From NCBI GenBank assembly GCA_937952285.1, contig CALFZE010000094.1, forward strand, positions 1-14,507: DNA of 14,507 nt, read 5' to 3'. The notes beneath the pieces were generated by a model. It had not been told where the DNA came from and did not search any database. It worked only from the letters and a program-made list of their open reading frames with translations. The stretch is from UBA2428 sp002343545 (lineage in GTDB: Bacteria; Bdellovibrionota; UBA2428). This document shows, piece after piece, positions 6,305 to 12,514 of the stretch. The stretch's first letter is position 1, and each line of letters opens with the position of its first letter. The translations under genes and the position numbers were made by a program.

Positions 6305-6598
6305 CGTTGCAACAATGCAGACACCTTCCGCAAAGGCCTTCATGAAAAGAAAAGCGAACTCGAAGTCCGTCTTTCCGGAATCGAGGACCAAATCGCCAAT
6401 TGCGCCGCCCCGCAACAGGCTCGGAAGTCCATCGAATACAACCTTACCGAGTACCGGGCGTCCAAACGTGCTGCCCGTCAAATCCTATTGAAGCGGCTGT
6501 TGGGGCTTGTCGTCGAGGACATCAGGGTTGACCTCTCCGGCCTGTGGATTCGCTATTGGGAGACGGCCCGAAGCGCGCAAGACGGACTACCCGTGAAA
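6305..6598 (+). pseudogene. C-terminal remnant of a serine-recombinase-like gene
   Basis: This frame lacks a start codon but reads as real protein right after the IS. It begins with a charged coiled-coil (TFRKGLHEKKSELEVRLSGI) and continues into the segment LLKRLLGLVVEDIRVDLSG. That succession (long coiled coil, then an L-L-x-x-L-V-x-x-I-x-V strand) is typical of the C-terminal end of large serine recombinases. There is no catalytic domain, no recombinase domain and no start, so only the tail survives, probably cut by the IS insertion or by deletion. The frame has no stop before it runs into the terminator and tRNA, where it is meaningless, so the original 3' end is also lost or altered. The family call is from pattern only; another coiled-coil protein is possible. 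Confidence 0.55.
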
Positions 6599-6599
6599 C

Positions 6600-6632
6600 A
6601 AAAAAGGACTCCTGGCTTGTCGCCAGGAGCCC
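6600..6632 (-). terminator. Rho-independent terminator downstream of tRNA-fMet
   Basis: On the - strand an 11-pair stem (6632-6622 with 6616-6606, one G-U pair, 5-base loop) is followed at once by six T and then TGTTT-like sequence toward 6590. It lies 64 bases beyond the tRNA 3' end and is correctly oriented to end the tRNA transcript. Confidence 0.85.
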
Positions 6633-6643
6633 TAAAACTATCC

Positions 6644-6685
6644 CTGCAAAGGGACCCTCCTAAGGGAAAGGTCCATTCTTTGCAG
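6644..6685 (-). other. Long hairpin between tRNA-fMet and its terminator
   Basis: CTGCAAAG (6644-6651) and CTTTGCAG (6678-6685) form an 8-pair outer stem. GACC and GGTC just inside it add a shorter inner stem, separated by a small asymmetric loop. Lying in the tRNA trailer, it may guide 3' processing. A small palindromic repeat element is an alternative. Confidence 0.5.
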
Positions 6686-6696
6686 TTCTTCGGCCT

Positions 6697-6773
<77 letters not shown>

Positions 6774-6790
6774 GTACCTGAGAGACGCTC

Positions 6791-6819
6791 CTTATGCTGC
6801 GACTTTGAGGTCCTGTCAA
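6791..6819 (-). promoter_or_regulatory. Sigma-70 promoter of tRNA-fMet
   Basis: On the - strand a perfect -35 TTGACA (6819-6814) and a -10 CATAAG (6796-6791) are separated by 17 bases. Transcription would start near 6784, about ten bases before the tRNA. Confidence 0.8.
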
Positions 6820-6912
6820 GCGAGACGTCAAAACTCATTTCGCCTCCTCGGACGTGCTCGCGCGAGCCTAGCGCCGTTTACGAATCGGCCGATCTTTCCT
6901 ACCCCTAAGGTC

Positions 6913-7296
6913 ATGAGAAGAACTTTTTTCGCCCTCGCCTTTCTCTTCGCCGGTTTCGCTGAAAATGGCGGCATGGCACACGCCTACGCGAGCTGCCGCG
7001 ACTTGGCCGGCTCGAACCGCTCCTGCTTTCTCGAGTTCGACGGCCCGATGCGTGGCCGCTGCGAAGTCTGTCGCGAAGGACAATCCTGTTTCCTGGCGTT
7101 GAACGGCCGCGACCGCGATCTCTGCCAAGCCTACGTCGAAGACAAAAGCTGTTTTCTCGCGCTGAACGGCACGGACCGCGCCTGGTGCGAAGTCTTGAAG
7201 GAAGGCAAAAGCTGCTTCTTCGCCTTCAACGGATCCGAACGCGAAGACTGCGAGCGCGGCTACTCCCCGTGGTCGCATGAGTTCTGGAGAAACTAG
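6913..7296 (+). CDS. Secreted cysteine-rich 21-residue repeat protein, unknown function
   Basis: The protein has 127 residues. The open frame runs further upstream but crosses the tRNA. The ATG at 6913 opens a signal peptide (MRRTFFALAFLFAGF, cleavage likely near AHA or AYA, residues 24-26), so it is chosen despite having no good ribosome binding site. After the leader come four tandem 21-residue units (from residues 37, 58, 79 and 100). Each starts SCF, continues with L/F-x-x-x-G-x-x-R and has a second Cys 12 residues after the first. The first unit has an extra Cys, and a lone Cys28 precedes the array. There are ten cysteines, suggesting stacked small disulfide modules outside the cytoplasm. 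I know no function. It is the first gene on the backbone side of the tRNA. Confidence 0.8.
   Translation: MRRTFFALAFLFAGFAENGGMAHAYASCRDLAGSNRSCFLEFDGPMRGRCEVCREGQSCFLALNGRDRDLCQAYVEDKSCFLALNGTDRAWCEVLKEGKSCFFAFNGSEREDCERGYSPWSHEFWRN
7021..7263 (+). repeat. Four tandem 63-bp units encoding the cysteine repeats
   Basis: Units lie at 7021-7083, 7084-7146, 7147-7209 and a shorter 7210-7263. The period is exactly 21 codons. The protein consensus is S-C-F-L-A-L-N-G-x-x-R-x-x-C. DNA identity between units is only partial, so the duplication is old and maintained at the protein level. Confidence 0.85.
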
Positions 7297-7326
7297 GCGT
7301 CGCTTCGCGGGCCGAGACGCGCGCGA

Positions 7327-8760
7327 TTATTCGCGGTCGCAGCTTTGCCGAAGGGCGTGCGGAAGCGCGGGGGCGTAGAAGAGCGCGAGACGTGCGCGTT
7401 GCGAGGCCAAGAGCGGCGCGCCCAAAAGGCGATCGGGCCCGGACTCGAGCTGCTCGTGCCAAATGGCCCGGATCGTCCTTCCGATGGCCCGGCCGTCGCC
7501 CGTGATCCCGGCGATGCGCTCCAGATCGTCGGGTTCGAGCGGCGCCGAAAAGGCCGCGCGGAGCCGAACGGGAAGCGGGCTCGAAGCCTCGAACTGCACG
7601 TTCGCGATGCGGTAGGTGTCGAGGAGCGTGACGGGTTGGATGCGCAGCTTGAGGCCACGCTTCTTAAGCCCCGCCCAAAACACGGACTCGAGCTTGGCGC
7701 GGTTCGGGCGGTTGTCGTAGAGCCCCGCCGAGGTATAGCCCTCCGTCGAGACGAGATAACCCGAAAGCTTGCCGCGACGGGCGAGCGCGGCCATCTTGTC
7801 GAGCGAGGCCTCGTCGTCGCGACCGACGCAGACGATATGATCGAGGCCGCAGACGCGGTCCGCCGCCGGCCGCGGAAAAGCGTGATCCAAATTACCGACC
7901 GAGCCGTAGCCGCGCCCCTTCAGGTCGGCGAGCACGAAGTAGTCGTAGAAGGGGTGCGCGTGGGAATGCGCGAGCCAAGTGACGACGTCGCGCTCGGGCG
8001 GCCGCACCGCGACCGGCCCGCCGATCCACTCCGAGCGGAAGCCTTCGCGCTCGCCCATGTGGCGCACGAGATCCCAAACGCGGTCGAAGGTCGGAGTTTC
8101 TCCGGGCCCCGAGGACCGCACCGTCGCGACATCCTTCAGGATTCCGAGCGCGTCCGGGCCCTGCCCCGTAAGGGCCTTCGCGAAGCGTCGGAAGGGCTTG
8201 CGCTCGACCGAGTCCGCGAGCGGAACCCCACCGACGCGGGCGAGCTCGGTCGCGTAGAGTCGCGCCGAGAGCTCGAGCGCGCGGTAGGCCTCGATGCGTT
8301 CGTGGTCGCTATCCGAACCGTAAAGCGCTTCCTTCGCTTGGTAGTCCGCGAGCTTCGCGGCAAAATCCTCGCCGGCCTTTTCGAGCGCGCGAGCCTCGCG
8401 CTCGTTCAACGGGGCGCCGCGCACGAGCTCATGCCCAAGGCAGTCCAAGTAACGCCGCGTCCAGTCCGCGACGTAAAGCAGTCGCGCCCGGCTCCAACGA
8501 TCGTAGTCGTCCTGGAAGGCGACCCAATGCGCGTAGATATCGCGCGCGCGCTCCGGCGCGGAACCCAGGGCCGCCCGAAATTCCGTCGTGGAAGCCGTCC
8601 CCCGCAGCGCCAAAGCCCGCGCTCGCAACGTTTCCTCGCTCGCCGTGAGGCGCGCGTAGGGCGTCGGGGCGAGCGGCTCGCTTTGCGGGACGCGCGAAGG
8701 CGCGCTCGAGCAAGCCACCAAAGGCAGCGACAAGAGGCAAAGGGTCCATCGACGAGCCAT
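7327..8760 (-). CDS. Large lipoprotein of unknown function with HxHxH motif
   Basis: The protein has 477 residues. The frame extends back to 8877, but the ATG at 8760 directly opens a lipoprotein signal (MARRWTLCLL) with lipobox L-V-A-C and lipidated Cys17, so it is taken as the start. Residues 40-200 are charged and helical. A more conserved-looking centre at about residues 225-385 contains H265-S-H267-A-H269-P, Asp279 and Asp292, then a CGLDHIVCVG segment with two cysteines, GYLVSTEGYTSAGLYD, and a final strand-rich part. The His cluster could bind a metal. The HxHP followed by a YLV-x-x-x-G-x-x-x-Y stretch faintly recalls JAB-type folds, but spacing does not match, so no family is assigned. 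It is divergent from the secreted 262-residue protein, whose ATG is 100 bases away, and they may act together in the envelope. Confidence 0.75.
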   Translation of the reverse strand: MARRWTLCLLSLPLVACSSAPSRVPQSEPLAPTPYARLTASEETLRARALALRGTASTTEFRAALGSAPERARDIYAHWVAFQDDYDRWSRARLLYVADWTRRYLDCLGHELVRGAPLNEREARALEKAGEDFAAKLADYQAKEALYGSDSDHERIEAYRALELSARLYATELARVGGVPLADSVERKPFRRFAKALTGQGPDALGILKDVATVRSSGPGETPTFDRVWDLVRHMGEREGFRSEWIGGPVAVRPPERDVVTWLAHSHAHPFYDYFVLADLKGRGYGSVGNLDHAFPRPAADRVCGLDHIVCVGRDDEASLDKMAALARRGKLSGYLVSTEGYTSAGLYDNRPNRAKLESVFWAGLKKRGLKLRIQPVTLLDTYRIANVQFEASSPLPVRLRAAFSAPLEPDDLERIAGITGDGRAIGRTIRAIWHEQLESGPDRLLGAPLLASQRARLALFYAPALPHALRQSCDRE

Positions 8761-8766
8761 GACCCT

Positions 8767-8772
8767 ATTGTA
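8767..8772 (-). promoter_or_regulatory. -10 box (TACAAT) placed for a leaderless mRNA of the 477-residue lipoprotein
   Basis: TACAAT on the - strand ends exactly 6 bases before the ATG at 8760, so the normal start point of transcription would be the A of ATG. There is no clear -35 box or Shine-Dalgarno. Confidence 0.5.
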
Positions 8773-8824
8773 GCGGAAAGCCGCGACCGCGCGGGGCCGG
8801 ATCTCCGACGCCCCTCGTTGCGAC

Positions 8825-8853
8825 TTGACCCGATCCGTGCGCTCCGCCACATT
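8825..8853 (+). promoter_or_regulatory. Sigma-70-like promoter for the gene at 8861
   Basis: TTGACC (8825-8830), a 17-base spacer and CACATT (8848-8853), followed by 7 bases and the ATG at 8861. The -35 box is good and the -10 box weak. The spacing again leaves no room for a 5' leader. Confidence 0.5.
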
Positions 8854-8860
8854 GCCCCCC

Positions 8861-9649
8861 ATGCCGACCCGCTTCACGTCCGTCCTAGTGGCCCTTGGGT
8901 TTGGGTTCGCCGCACCGAAGGCTTGGGCCCAAGCCTGGGCCTACCGCGACCAAGGCCACTTTCACCTGGCCTCGTACCTCGTCGATCCCGACGACTTGCG
9001 CGGGATCCTCGAGGACTTCGGCCGGCGCGCGCACGGCCGCGCCTATCGCGACGCGGGCGACCGCAACGACTGGTTCCACGGCCACTTTCTCTACGCCGAA
9101 AGCGCTAAGCCCGACGCCCGCGGCATGATGAAGCCGTACGCGATCCTGTACCATACGCAGGAAGAAGCCTCGCGCTTCCACCGCGAGACCCCGGGCGGCC
9201 GCTACGACTACCTCGACCGCGCGACGCGCAACTGGGTGCAATTCCTCGAGACGGACGGGGAGCGGCTGCGCTCCGGCACCATCCTCAACGCTTTCGGCCT
9301 CATGTTTGATTTCCTGCCCGATACGCCCGCCTACCGCCGCGGCCTCGAAGCCACGCGCTCGCACTACACCGTTTTCGCGGAACAACTCGATTGGCGAAAG
9401 TTTCCGGTCTCCCACCGCGAGCGCGCGATCGGCATGCGGCAGTTCGACTTCGACGCGGTCGAGTGCGGATCGGCGCCCGTTCCGGATTTCGTTTCGCTCA
9501 TCGGATACCTCGAGCTCCGCCTGCCGAGCGCGCCTCGCCTCTGCGTGCGGGCGACCGCGACGACGGCCTACCTCCCGATCGAATCCGCGCAAGGGCTCGA
9601 GTGCACGCTCGCGAACGACGCGCGCCTCGAAGGTCCGCCCTCGTTCTGA
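8861..9649 (+). CDS. Secreted protein of unknown function (262 residues)
   Basis: I do not recognise this protein. The ATG at 8861 is preferred to the more upstream frame because it opens a signal peptide (MPTRFTSVLVALGFGFAAPKA, cleavage after AWA), placing the protein in the periplasm or outside. The mature part is rich in aromatic and charged residues: HFHLASYLVDPDDL, NDWFHGHFLY, a DYLDRATRNW stretch and LMFDFLPD. It has three late cysteines (in VECGS, RLCVR and LECTL), an odd number. No enzyme signature is visible. Expression is probably from the leaderless-type promoter just upstream, shared in a divergent region with the 477-residue lipoprotein. It ends 4 bases from the convergent YjbQ gene. 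Confidence 0.75.
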   Translation: MPTRFTSVLVALGFGFAAPKAWAQAWAYRDQGHFHLASYLVDPDDLRGILEDFGRRAHGRAYRDAGDRNDWFHGHFLYAESAKPDARGMMKPYAILYHTQEEASRFHRETPGGRYDYLDRATRNWVQFLETDGERLRSGTILNAFGLMFDFLPDTPAYRRGLEATRSHYTVFAEQLDWRKFPVSHRERAIGMRQFDFDAVECGSAPVPDFVSLIGYLELRLPSAPRLCVRATATTAYLPIESAQGLECTLANDARLEGPPSF

Positions 9650-9653
9650 GTCC

Positions 9654-10067
9654 CTAGGTCCCGAGCACCTTCACGATGACGCGTTTACGGCGGGTGCCGT
9701 CCCACTCGCCGTAGAAGACCTGTTCCCACGGGCCCAGGTCGAGTTCACCGCGCGTGATCGGAATCATGCACTGGTGGCCGCAGAGGATGCGCTTGAGGTG
9801 CGCGTCGCCGTTGTCCTCGCCCGTTTGGTGATGGTGGTAGTTCGGGTTCTCGGGCGCGACCTTCTCGAGCCAATCCAGGATATCTTGGTGGAGGCCCGAC
9901 TCGAGGTCGTTCACGAAGATGCTCGACGTGATGTGCATGGCGGAGACGAGGCAAAACCCCTCTTGGATGCCCGAGCGCGAAACGAGGTCGCGGACCTGAG
10001 GGGTGATATGGACGATTTCTTTCTTCCGTTTGGTTTCGAACCAAAGGTAATCGGTGAACGCTTTCAT
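9654..10067 (-). CDS. yjbQ: YjbQ / UPF0047 family protein
   Basis: The protein has 137 residues, full length for this compact single-domain family. The start MKAFTDYLWFETKRKKE is the usual beginning; the much longer frame upstream is only the shadow of the neighbouring gene. Family landmarks are all present: HITSSIFVNDLE in the first half, the histidine-rich YHHHQTGEDNGDAHLK with its conserved N and H, CGHQCMIPI, the turn G-E-L-D-L-G-P-W-E-Q, and the final EWDGTRRKR. These histidines line a presumed metal or phosphate site. Escherichia coli YjbQ can replace thiamine-phosphate synthase weakly, which is why databases name it a secondary thiamine-phosphate synthase, but its true role is unsettled. 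It is cytoplasmic. It follows the SH3b/barrel gene by 41 bases, yet has its own TACAAT box, so it may be transcribed separately. Confidence 0.92.
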   Translation of the reverse strand: MKAFTDYLWFETKRKKEIVHITPQVRDLVSRSGIQEGFCLVSAMHITSSIFVNDLESGLHQDILDWLEKVAPENPNYHHHQTGEDNGDAHLKRILCGHQCMIPITRGELDLGPWEQVFYGEWDGTRRKRVIVKVLGT

Positions 10068-10073
10068 CTCGTT

Positions 10074-10079
10074 ATTGTA
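10074..10079 (-). promoter_or_regulatory. Extended -10 box (TGC-TACAAT) for leaderless yjbQ mRNA
   Basis: TACAAT ends 6 bases before the yjbQ ATG and is preceded by TGC, making an extended -10. The -35 position (GCGACG) is poor, as expected for extended -10 promoters. No Shine-Dalgarno lies between box and ATG. Confidence 0.5.
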
Positions 10080-10108
10080 GCAGTCGCGGAGCCGGACGTC
10101 GCGCGATT

Positions 10109-11125
10109 CTAAATGCCGAAAGCGACGCCGAGGCCAATACCCAGCACGTGCTGCAGGCGATCGGCCGGCGCGTCGACGGTGAAGCCCGTGCCCGTGCCGC
10201 TGCCCATGTCGATCGTCATCTTGTAGAGCAGGTGAACGCTCATGAAGAGGTTCTCCTCGAGCTTGAACTCGTAGCGGGGCGCGAGCTTGAGCGCGAAGGC
10301 CATGTCGGTCGTCGCGTTCGAGTTGAGCAGGCCGCCCGTCGCGACGTCGAAAGAATCGATGCCCGTGCGGTCGAACTCGACGCCGACGCCCGCTTCGCCC
10401 GCGAAAGCCCCCGAGCGGTACTCGAGCAGCGCGTGCGGAAGGAACTTGTTCGTGCCGCGGCTCGAGCGCGTGAGCGCGTCCGTGGCCGATTCGCGGAAGT
10501 ATTGGTAGTCGAGACCGCCGCCGAGTCGCCAGCGCTCGGAAAGCGCGAACGCGAGGTTCGCGCCCAACCCGAAGCCCGACGCCATTTCGCGCGAAAGCTC
10601 GTTCGCGTACTCGAGACGCAAACCCATCCGGACGCCCTCGCTCGACGAAGCCGGCTTCTTGCCGCCCTTGCCCACGATCGGCTTCATACCGGCCGGCGCC
10701 CGTTCGATGGGGCGGCCTTCCGCGGGGCGGCCCTCCGCGGGGGCACCTTCGGAGGCGGGAACACGACCCGCGTCCGCGTTCGTTTCGGCCACCTCGGTCG
10801 ACACCTCGACGGGACGACGCGGCTGCGAGAACGAGGTGTGCATGACCGGGATCCAGCCTTCGCGACCCGAGGGGGTGCGAACCTTCGCCCAGGACCGCGT
10901 CGTCGAGTAGGTCAGGATCTCGAGCTCCACGCCCGGCTCGACTTCGGCGATGGGCGAGCCGAACTTCGCGTTCGGCTCGGTCCAAATTCGGGTGGGCTTC
11001 GTCGAGAAGCCTTGGGCGTTAAAGTCTTTCGGGTTCGCGGCTTGCGCCGTGAAGCCCGCGACGAGACCGATCCCGAGGAGCCAAGCCAGGAAGGCGGATT
11101 TCGCGGCAACGTCTCGACGCATCAT
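10109..11125 (-). CDS. SH3b-domain protein with C-terminal outer-membrane beta-barrel
   Basis: The protein has 338 residues. The signal peptide runs to about residue 30 (cleavage near AQAA). Residues 41-98 form a bacterial SH3 domain (RIWTEPNAKFGSPIAEVEPG, then WAKVRTPSGREGWIP), a fold that usually binds peptidoglycan or peptides. Residues 100-162 are a Pro/Glu/Ala/Arg/Lys linker with a 5-residue repeat A-E-G-R-P, encoded by a 15-bp repeat at 10709-10738. Residues 165-338 alternate glycine-, aromatic- and charge-rich strands (GLRLEYANEL, RLGGGLDYQYF, LEYRSGAFAGEAGVGVEF, LKLAPRYEFKLEENLFMSVHLLYK) ending LGIGLGVAFGI. This is the pattern of a small OmpA-like barrel with an even number of strands. 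It may tether the outer membrane to the cell wall, which is inference. Two adjacent ATGs (11125, 11122) are possible starts, and GGAG lies 5 bases upstream of the first. Confidence 0.8.
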   Translation of the reverse strand: MMRRDVAAKSAFLAWLLGIGLVAGFTAQAANPKDFNAQGFSTKPTRIWTEPNAKFGSPIAEVEPGVELEILTYSTTRSWAKVRTPSGREGWIPVMHTSFSQPRRPVEVSTEVAETNADAGRVPASEGAPAEGRPAEGRPIERAPAGMKPIVGKGGKKPASSSEGVRMGLRLEYANELSREMASGFGLGANLAFALSERWRLGGGLDYQYFRESATDALTRSSRGTNKFLPHALLEYRSGAFAGEAGVGVEFDRTGIDSFDVATGGLLNSNATTDMAFALKLAPRYEFKLEENLFMSVHLLYKMTIDMGSGTGTGFTVDAPADRLQHVLGIGLGVAFGI

Positions 11126-11134
11126 AACCGCTCC

Positions 11135-11140
11135 AGTGTA
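11135..11140 (-). promoter_or_regulatory. -10 box (TACACT) for SH3b/barrel gene
   Basis: The - strand GGCTACACT resembles the boxes before yjbQ and the 477-residue lipoprotein (GCTACAAT). It ends 9 bases before the ATG. A start of transcription 6 or 7 bases later would leave only two or three leader bases, or reach the second ATG with five or six. Confidence 0.4.
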
Positions 11141-11177
11141 GCCGCCGCGTCCCCGCTTTCGGAGCTAAAGCTTTGAC

Positions 11178-11231
11178 GGGCACCCGGCTAGGGGCACCCG
11201 GCGAGGGGCGCCCGGCGAGGGGCCCCTCGCC
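11178..11231. repeat. Tandem 14-bp repeats ending in an 18-bp perfect palindrome
   Basis: Three consecutive 14-base units (11178-11191, 11192-11205, 11206-11219) follow the consensus GGGCRCCCGGCKAG. The array flows into GGCGAGGGGCCCCTCGCC (11214-11231), a perfect inverted repeat. It lies in the 180-base divergent region between the barrel gene and serB. No T tract follows on either strand, so it is not a terminator. Confidence 0.75.
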
Positions 11232-11305
11232 AAAAATGGGACAGAACGAAAGGTCTCCGGAGCCGCCTTCCCCCGGAAGCGTCGGGGATCTAAGCTAGAA
11301 ACTCC

Positions 11306-12505
11306 ATGGCAAGCTCTCCGCGCGAAGACCGACTCATCCTTCACATCACCGGCATGGACCGCCCCGGGGTCACCTCGACGGTGACTTCGATCTTGGCCCG
11401 TGAAGGCGCCCGCTTGCTCGACCTCGGGCAGTCCGTGCTCCTCGGTTACCTCAACCTTTCGCTCGTCGTCGAAGTTCCGCCGGGATCGGACGCGCTCCGT
11501 CAGACGCTCTTCGCCGTCGCGGACTTGGGCCTGCGTTTCGAGGTCGAGCCCTTCGGCAAACGCACGCGCTCCCACACGAGCAACGCCTCGGGCGGACTGA
11601 GCGTTTTGCTCCTCGGCGAACTGACCCAGGGCCACGTCGTCGCCGCGGCGACCGGCCTCATGGCCGAAAAGGGCCTCAACATCCTGGAGCTCAAGACCCT
11701 CGCGGGCCAAGAGATCCACGGCCTCGAACTTCTCGCTGAGCTCCCGGCGGGCGCCGAAGCCCGAGATCCGAACTATTTCTCCACCCTACGCTCGAACTTC
11801 CTCGATCTCGCCACGAAATACAGCGCCGACGTCGCGCTCCAACGCGACGACATCTACCGCCGCAACAAGCGCCTCGTCTGCATGGACGTCGACTCGACCT
11901 TCATCCAGATGGAAGTCATCGACGAGCTCGCCAAGCTCGCCGGCGCGGGCGAAAAGGTCGCCGCGATCACGGAGCGCGCCATGCGCGGCGAGCTCGACTT
12001 CCGCCAGGCGCTCCACGAGCGCGTGGCCTCGCTCAAGGGCCTCCCCTTCGAGAAGGCCAAGGGCCTGCTCGAGAAAGTTCCCCTCACGCCGGGCGCCGAA
12101 ACGCTCGTGCGCACGCTCAAGGACCTCGGTTTCCACGTGGGCCTCGTGAGCGGGGGCTTCGACTTCTTCGTGGACGAGCTCAAGCGCCGCTTCGGCCTGG
12201 ACTTCGCCTTCGCCAACCAACTCGAAGTCCGCGACGGCCTGCTCACGGGCAAAGTCTCGGGCAGCATCGTCGACGCCGAACGCAAAGCCCAACTCCTGCG
12301 CGACATGGCGCAGGTCTACCGCTGCCGCCTCGAGCAAACCGTCGCGATCGGCGACGGCGCGAACGACCGCCTCATGCTCCAGGAAGCGGGCCTCGGCATC
12401 GCCTTCCACGCCAAGCCCAAATTGCAAGAGGTCGCCCACGCGAGCTTCAACCGCAACTGGCTCGATTCGGTGCTCTACCTTATGGGCCTACACCACGCGG
12501 GCTAA
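11306..12505 (+). CDS. serB: Phosphoserine phosphatase SerB with two ACT domains
   Basis: SerB catalyses the last step of serine synthesis, phosphoserine to serine plus phosphate, in the cytoplasm. Of its 399 residues, about 8-83 and 97-170 form two ACT domains (ILHITGMDRPGVTSTV; then VLLLGELTQGHVVAAATG), which usually bind an amino acid and regulate the enzyme. The HAD phosphatase follows: motif I D194-V-D196-S-T with the nucleophile Asp194, the cap helix EVIDELA, motif II S282-G-G, motif III Lys327, and motif IV G-D350-G-A-N-D354. All catalytic residues are present. This ACT-ACT-HAD layout is longer than the Escherichia coli enzyme and common in other bacteria. There is no clear ribosome binding site before the ATG. 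The antiporter gene starts 9 bases after the stop, indicating one transcript. Confidence 0.96.
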   Translation: MASSPREDRLILHITGMDRPGVTSTVTSILAREGARLLDLGQSVLLGYLNLSLVVEVPPGSDALRQTLFAVADLGLRFEVEPFGKRTRSHTSNASGGLSVLLLGELTQGHVVAAATGLMAEKGLNILELKTLAGQEIHGLELLAELPAGAEARDPNYFSTLRSNFLDLATKYSADVALQRDDIYRRNKRLVCMDVDSTFIQMEVIDELAKLAGAGEKVAAITERAMRGELDFRQALHERVASLKGLPFEKAKGLLEKVPLTPGAETLVRTLKDLGFHVGLVSGGFDFFVDELKRRFGLDFAFANQLEVRDGLLTGKVSGSIVDAERKAQLLRDMAQVYRCRLEQTVAIGDGANDRLMLQEAGLGIAFHAKPKLQEVAHASFNRNWLDSVLYLMGLHHAG

Positions 12506-12514
12506 GAGAATGAA

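Noticed and set aside
4700..6330. Possible IS terminal repeats: GTTGC...GAATT at about 4712-4729 and its inverted counterpart near 6296-6313
   Set aside because: The shared pieces are short, differently spaced and lack TG/CA tips, so the element ends cannot be set from them.
8500..8560. Any JAMM/JAB peptidase assignment for the 477-residue lipoprotein (His cluster at residues 265-269 lies elsewhere in the gene)
   Set aside because: The glutamate, HxHP and downstream Ser/Asp spacing of JAMM motifs is not satisfied. Only a faint resemblance remains.
7345..9108. 587-codon open frame on + opposite the 477-residue lipoprotein
   Set aside because: Long only because GC-rich DNA has few stops. It is Arg/Glu/Val-biased, has no signal or domain, and mirrors a gene with a clear lipobox; it also runs into the next real gene.
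10068..10985. Long N-terminal extension of the YjbQ frame
   Set aside because: It overlaps the SH3b/barrel gene in another frame. YjbQ proteins are about 137 residues and begin at the ATG at 10067.
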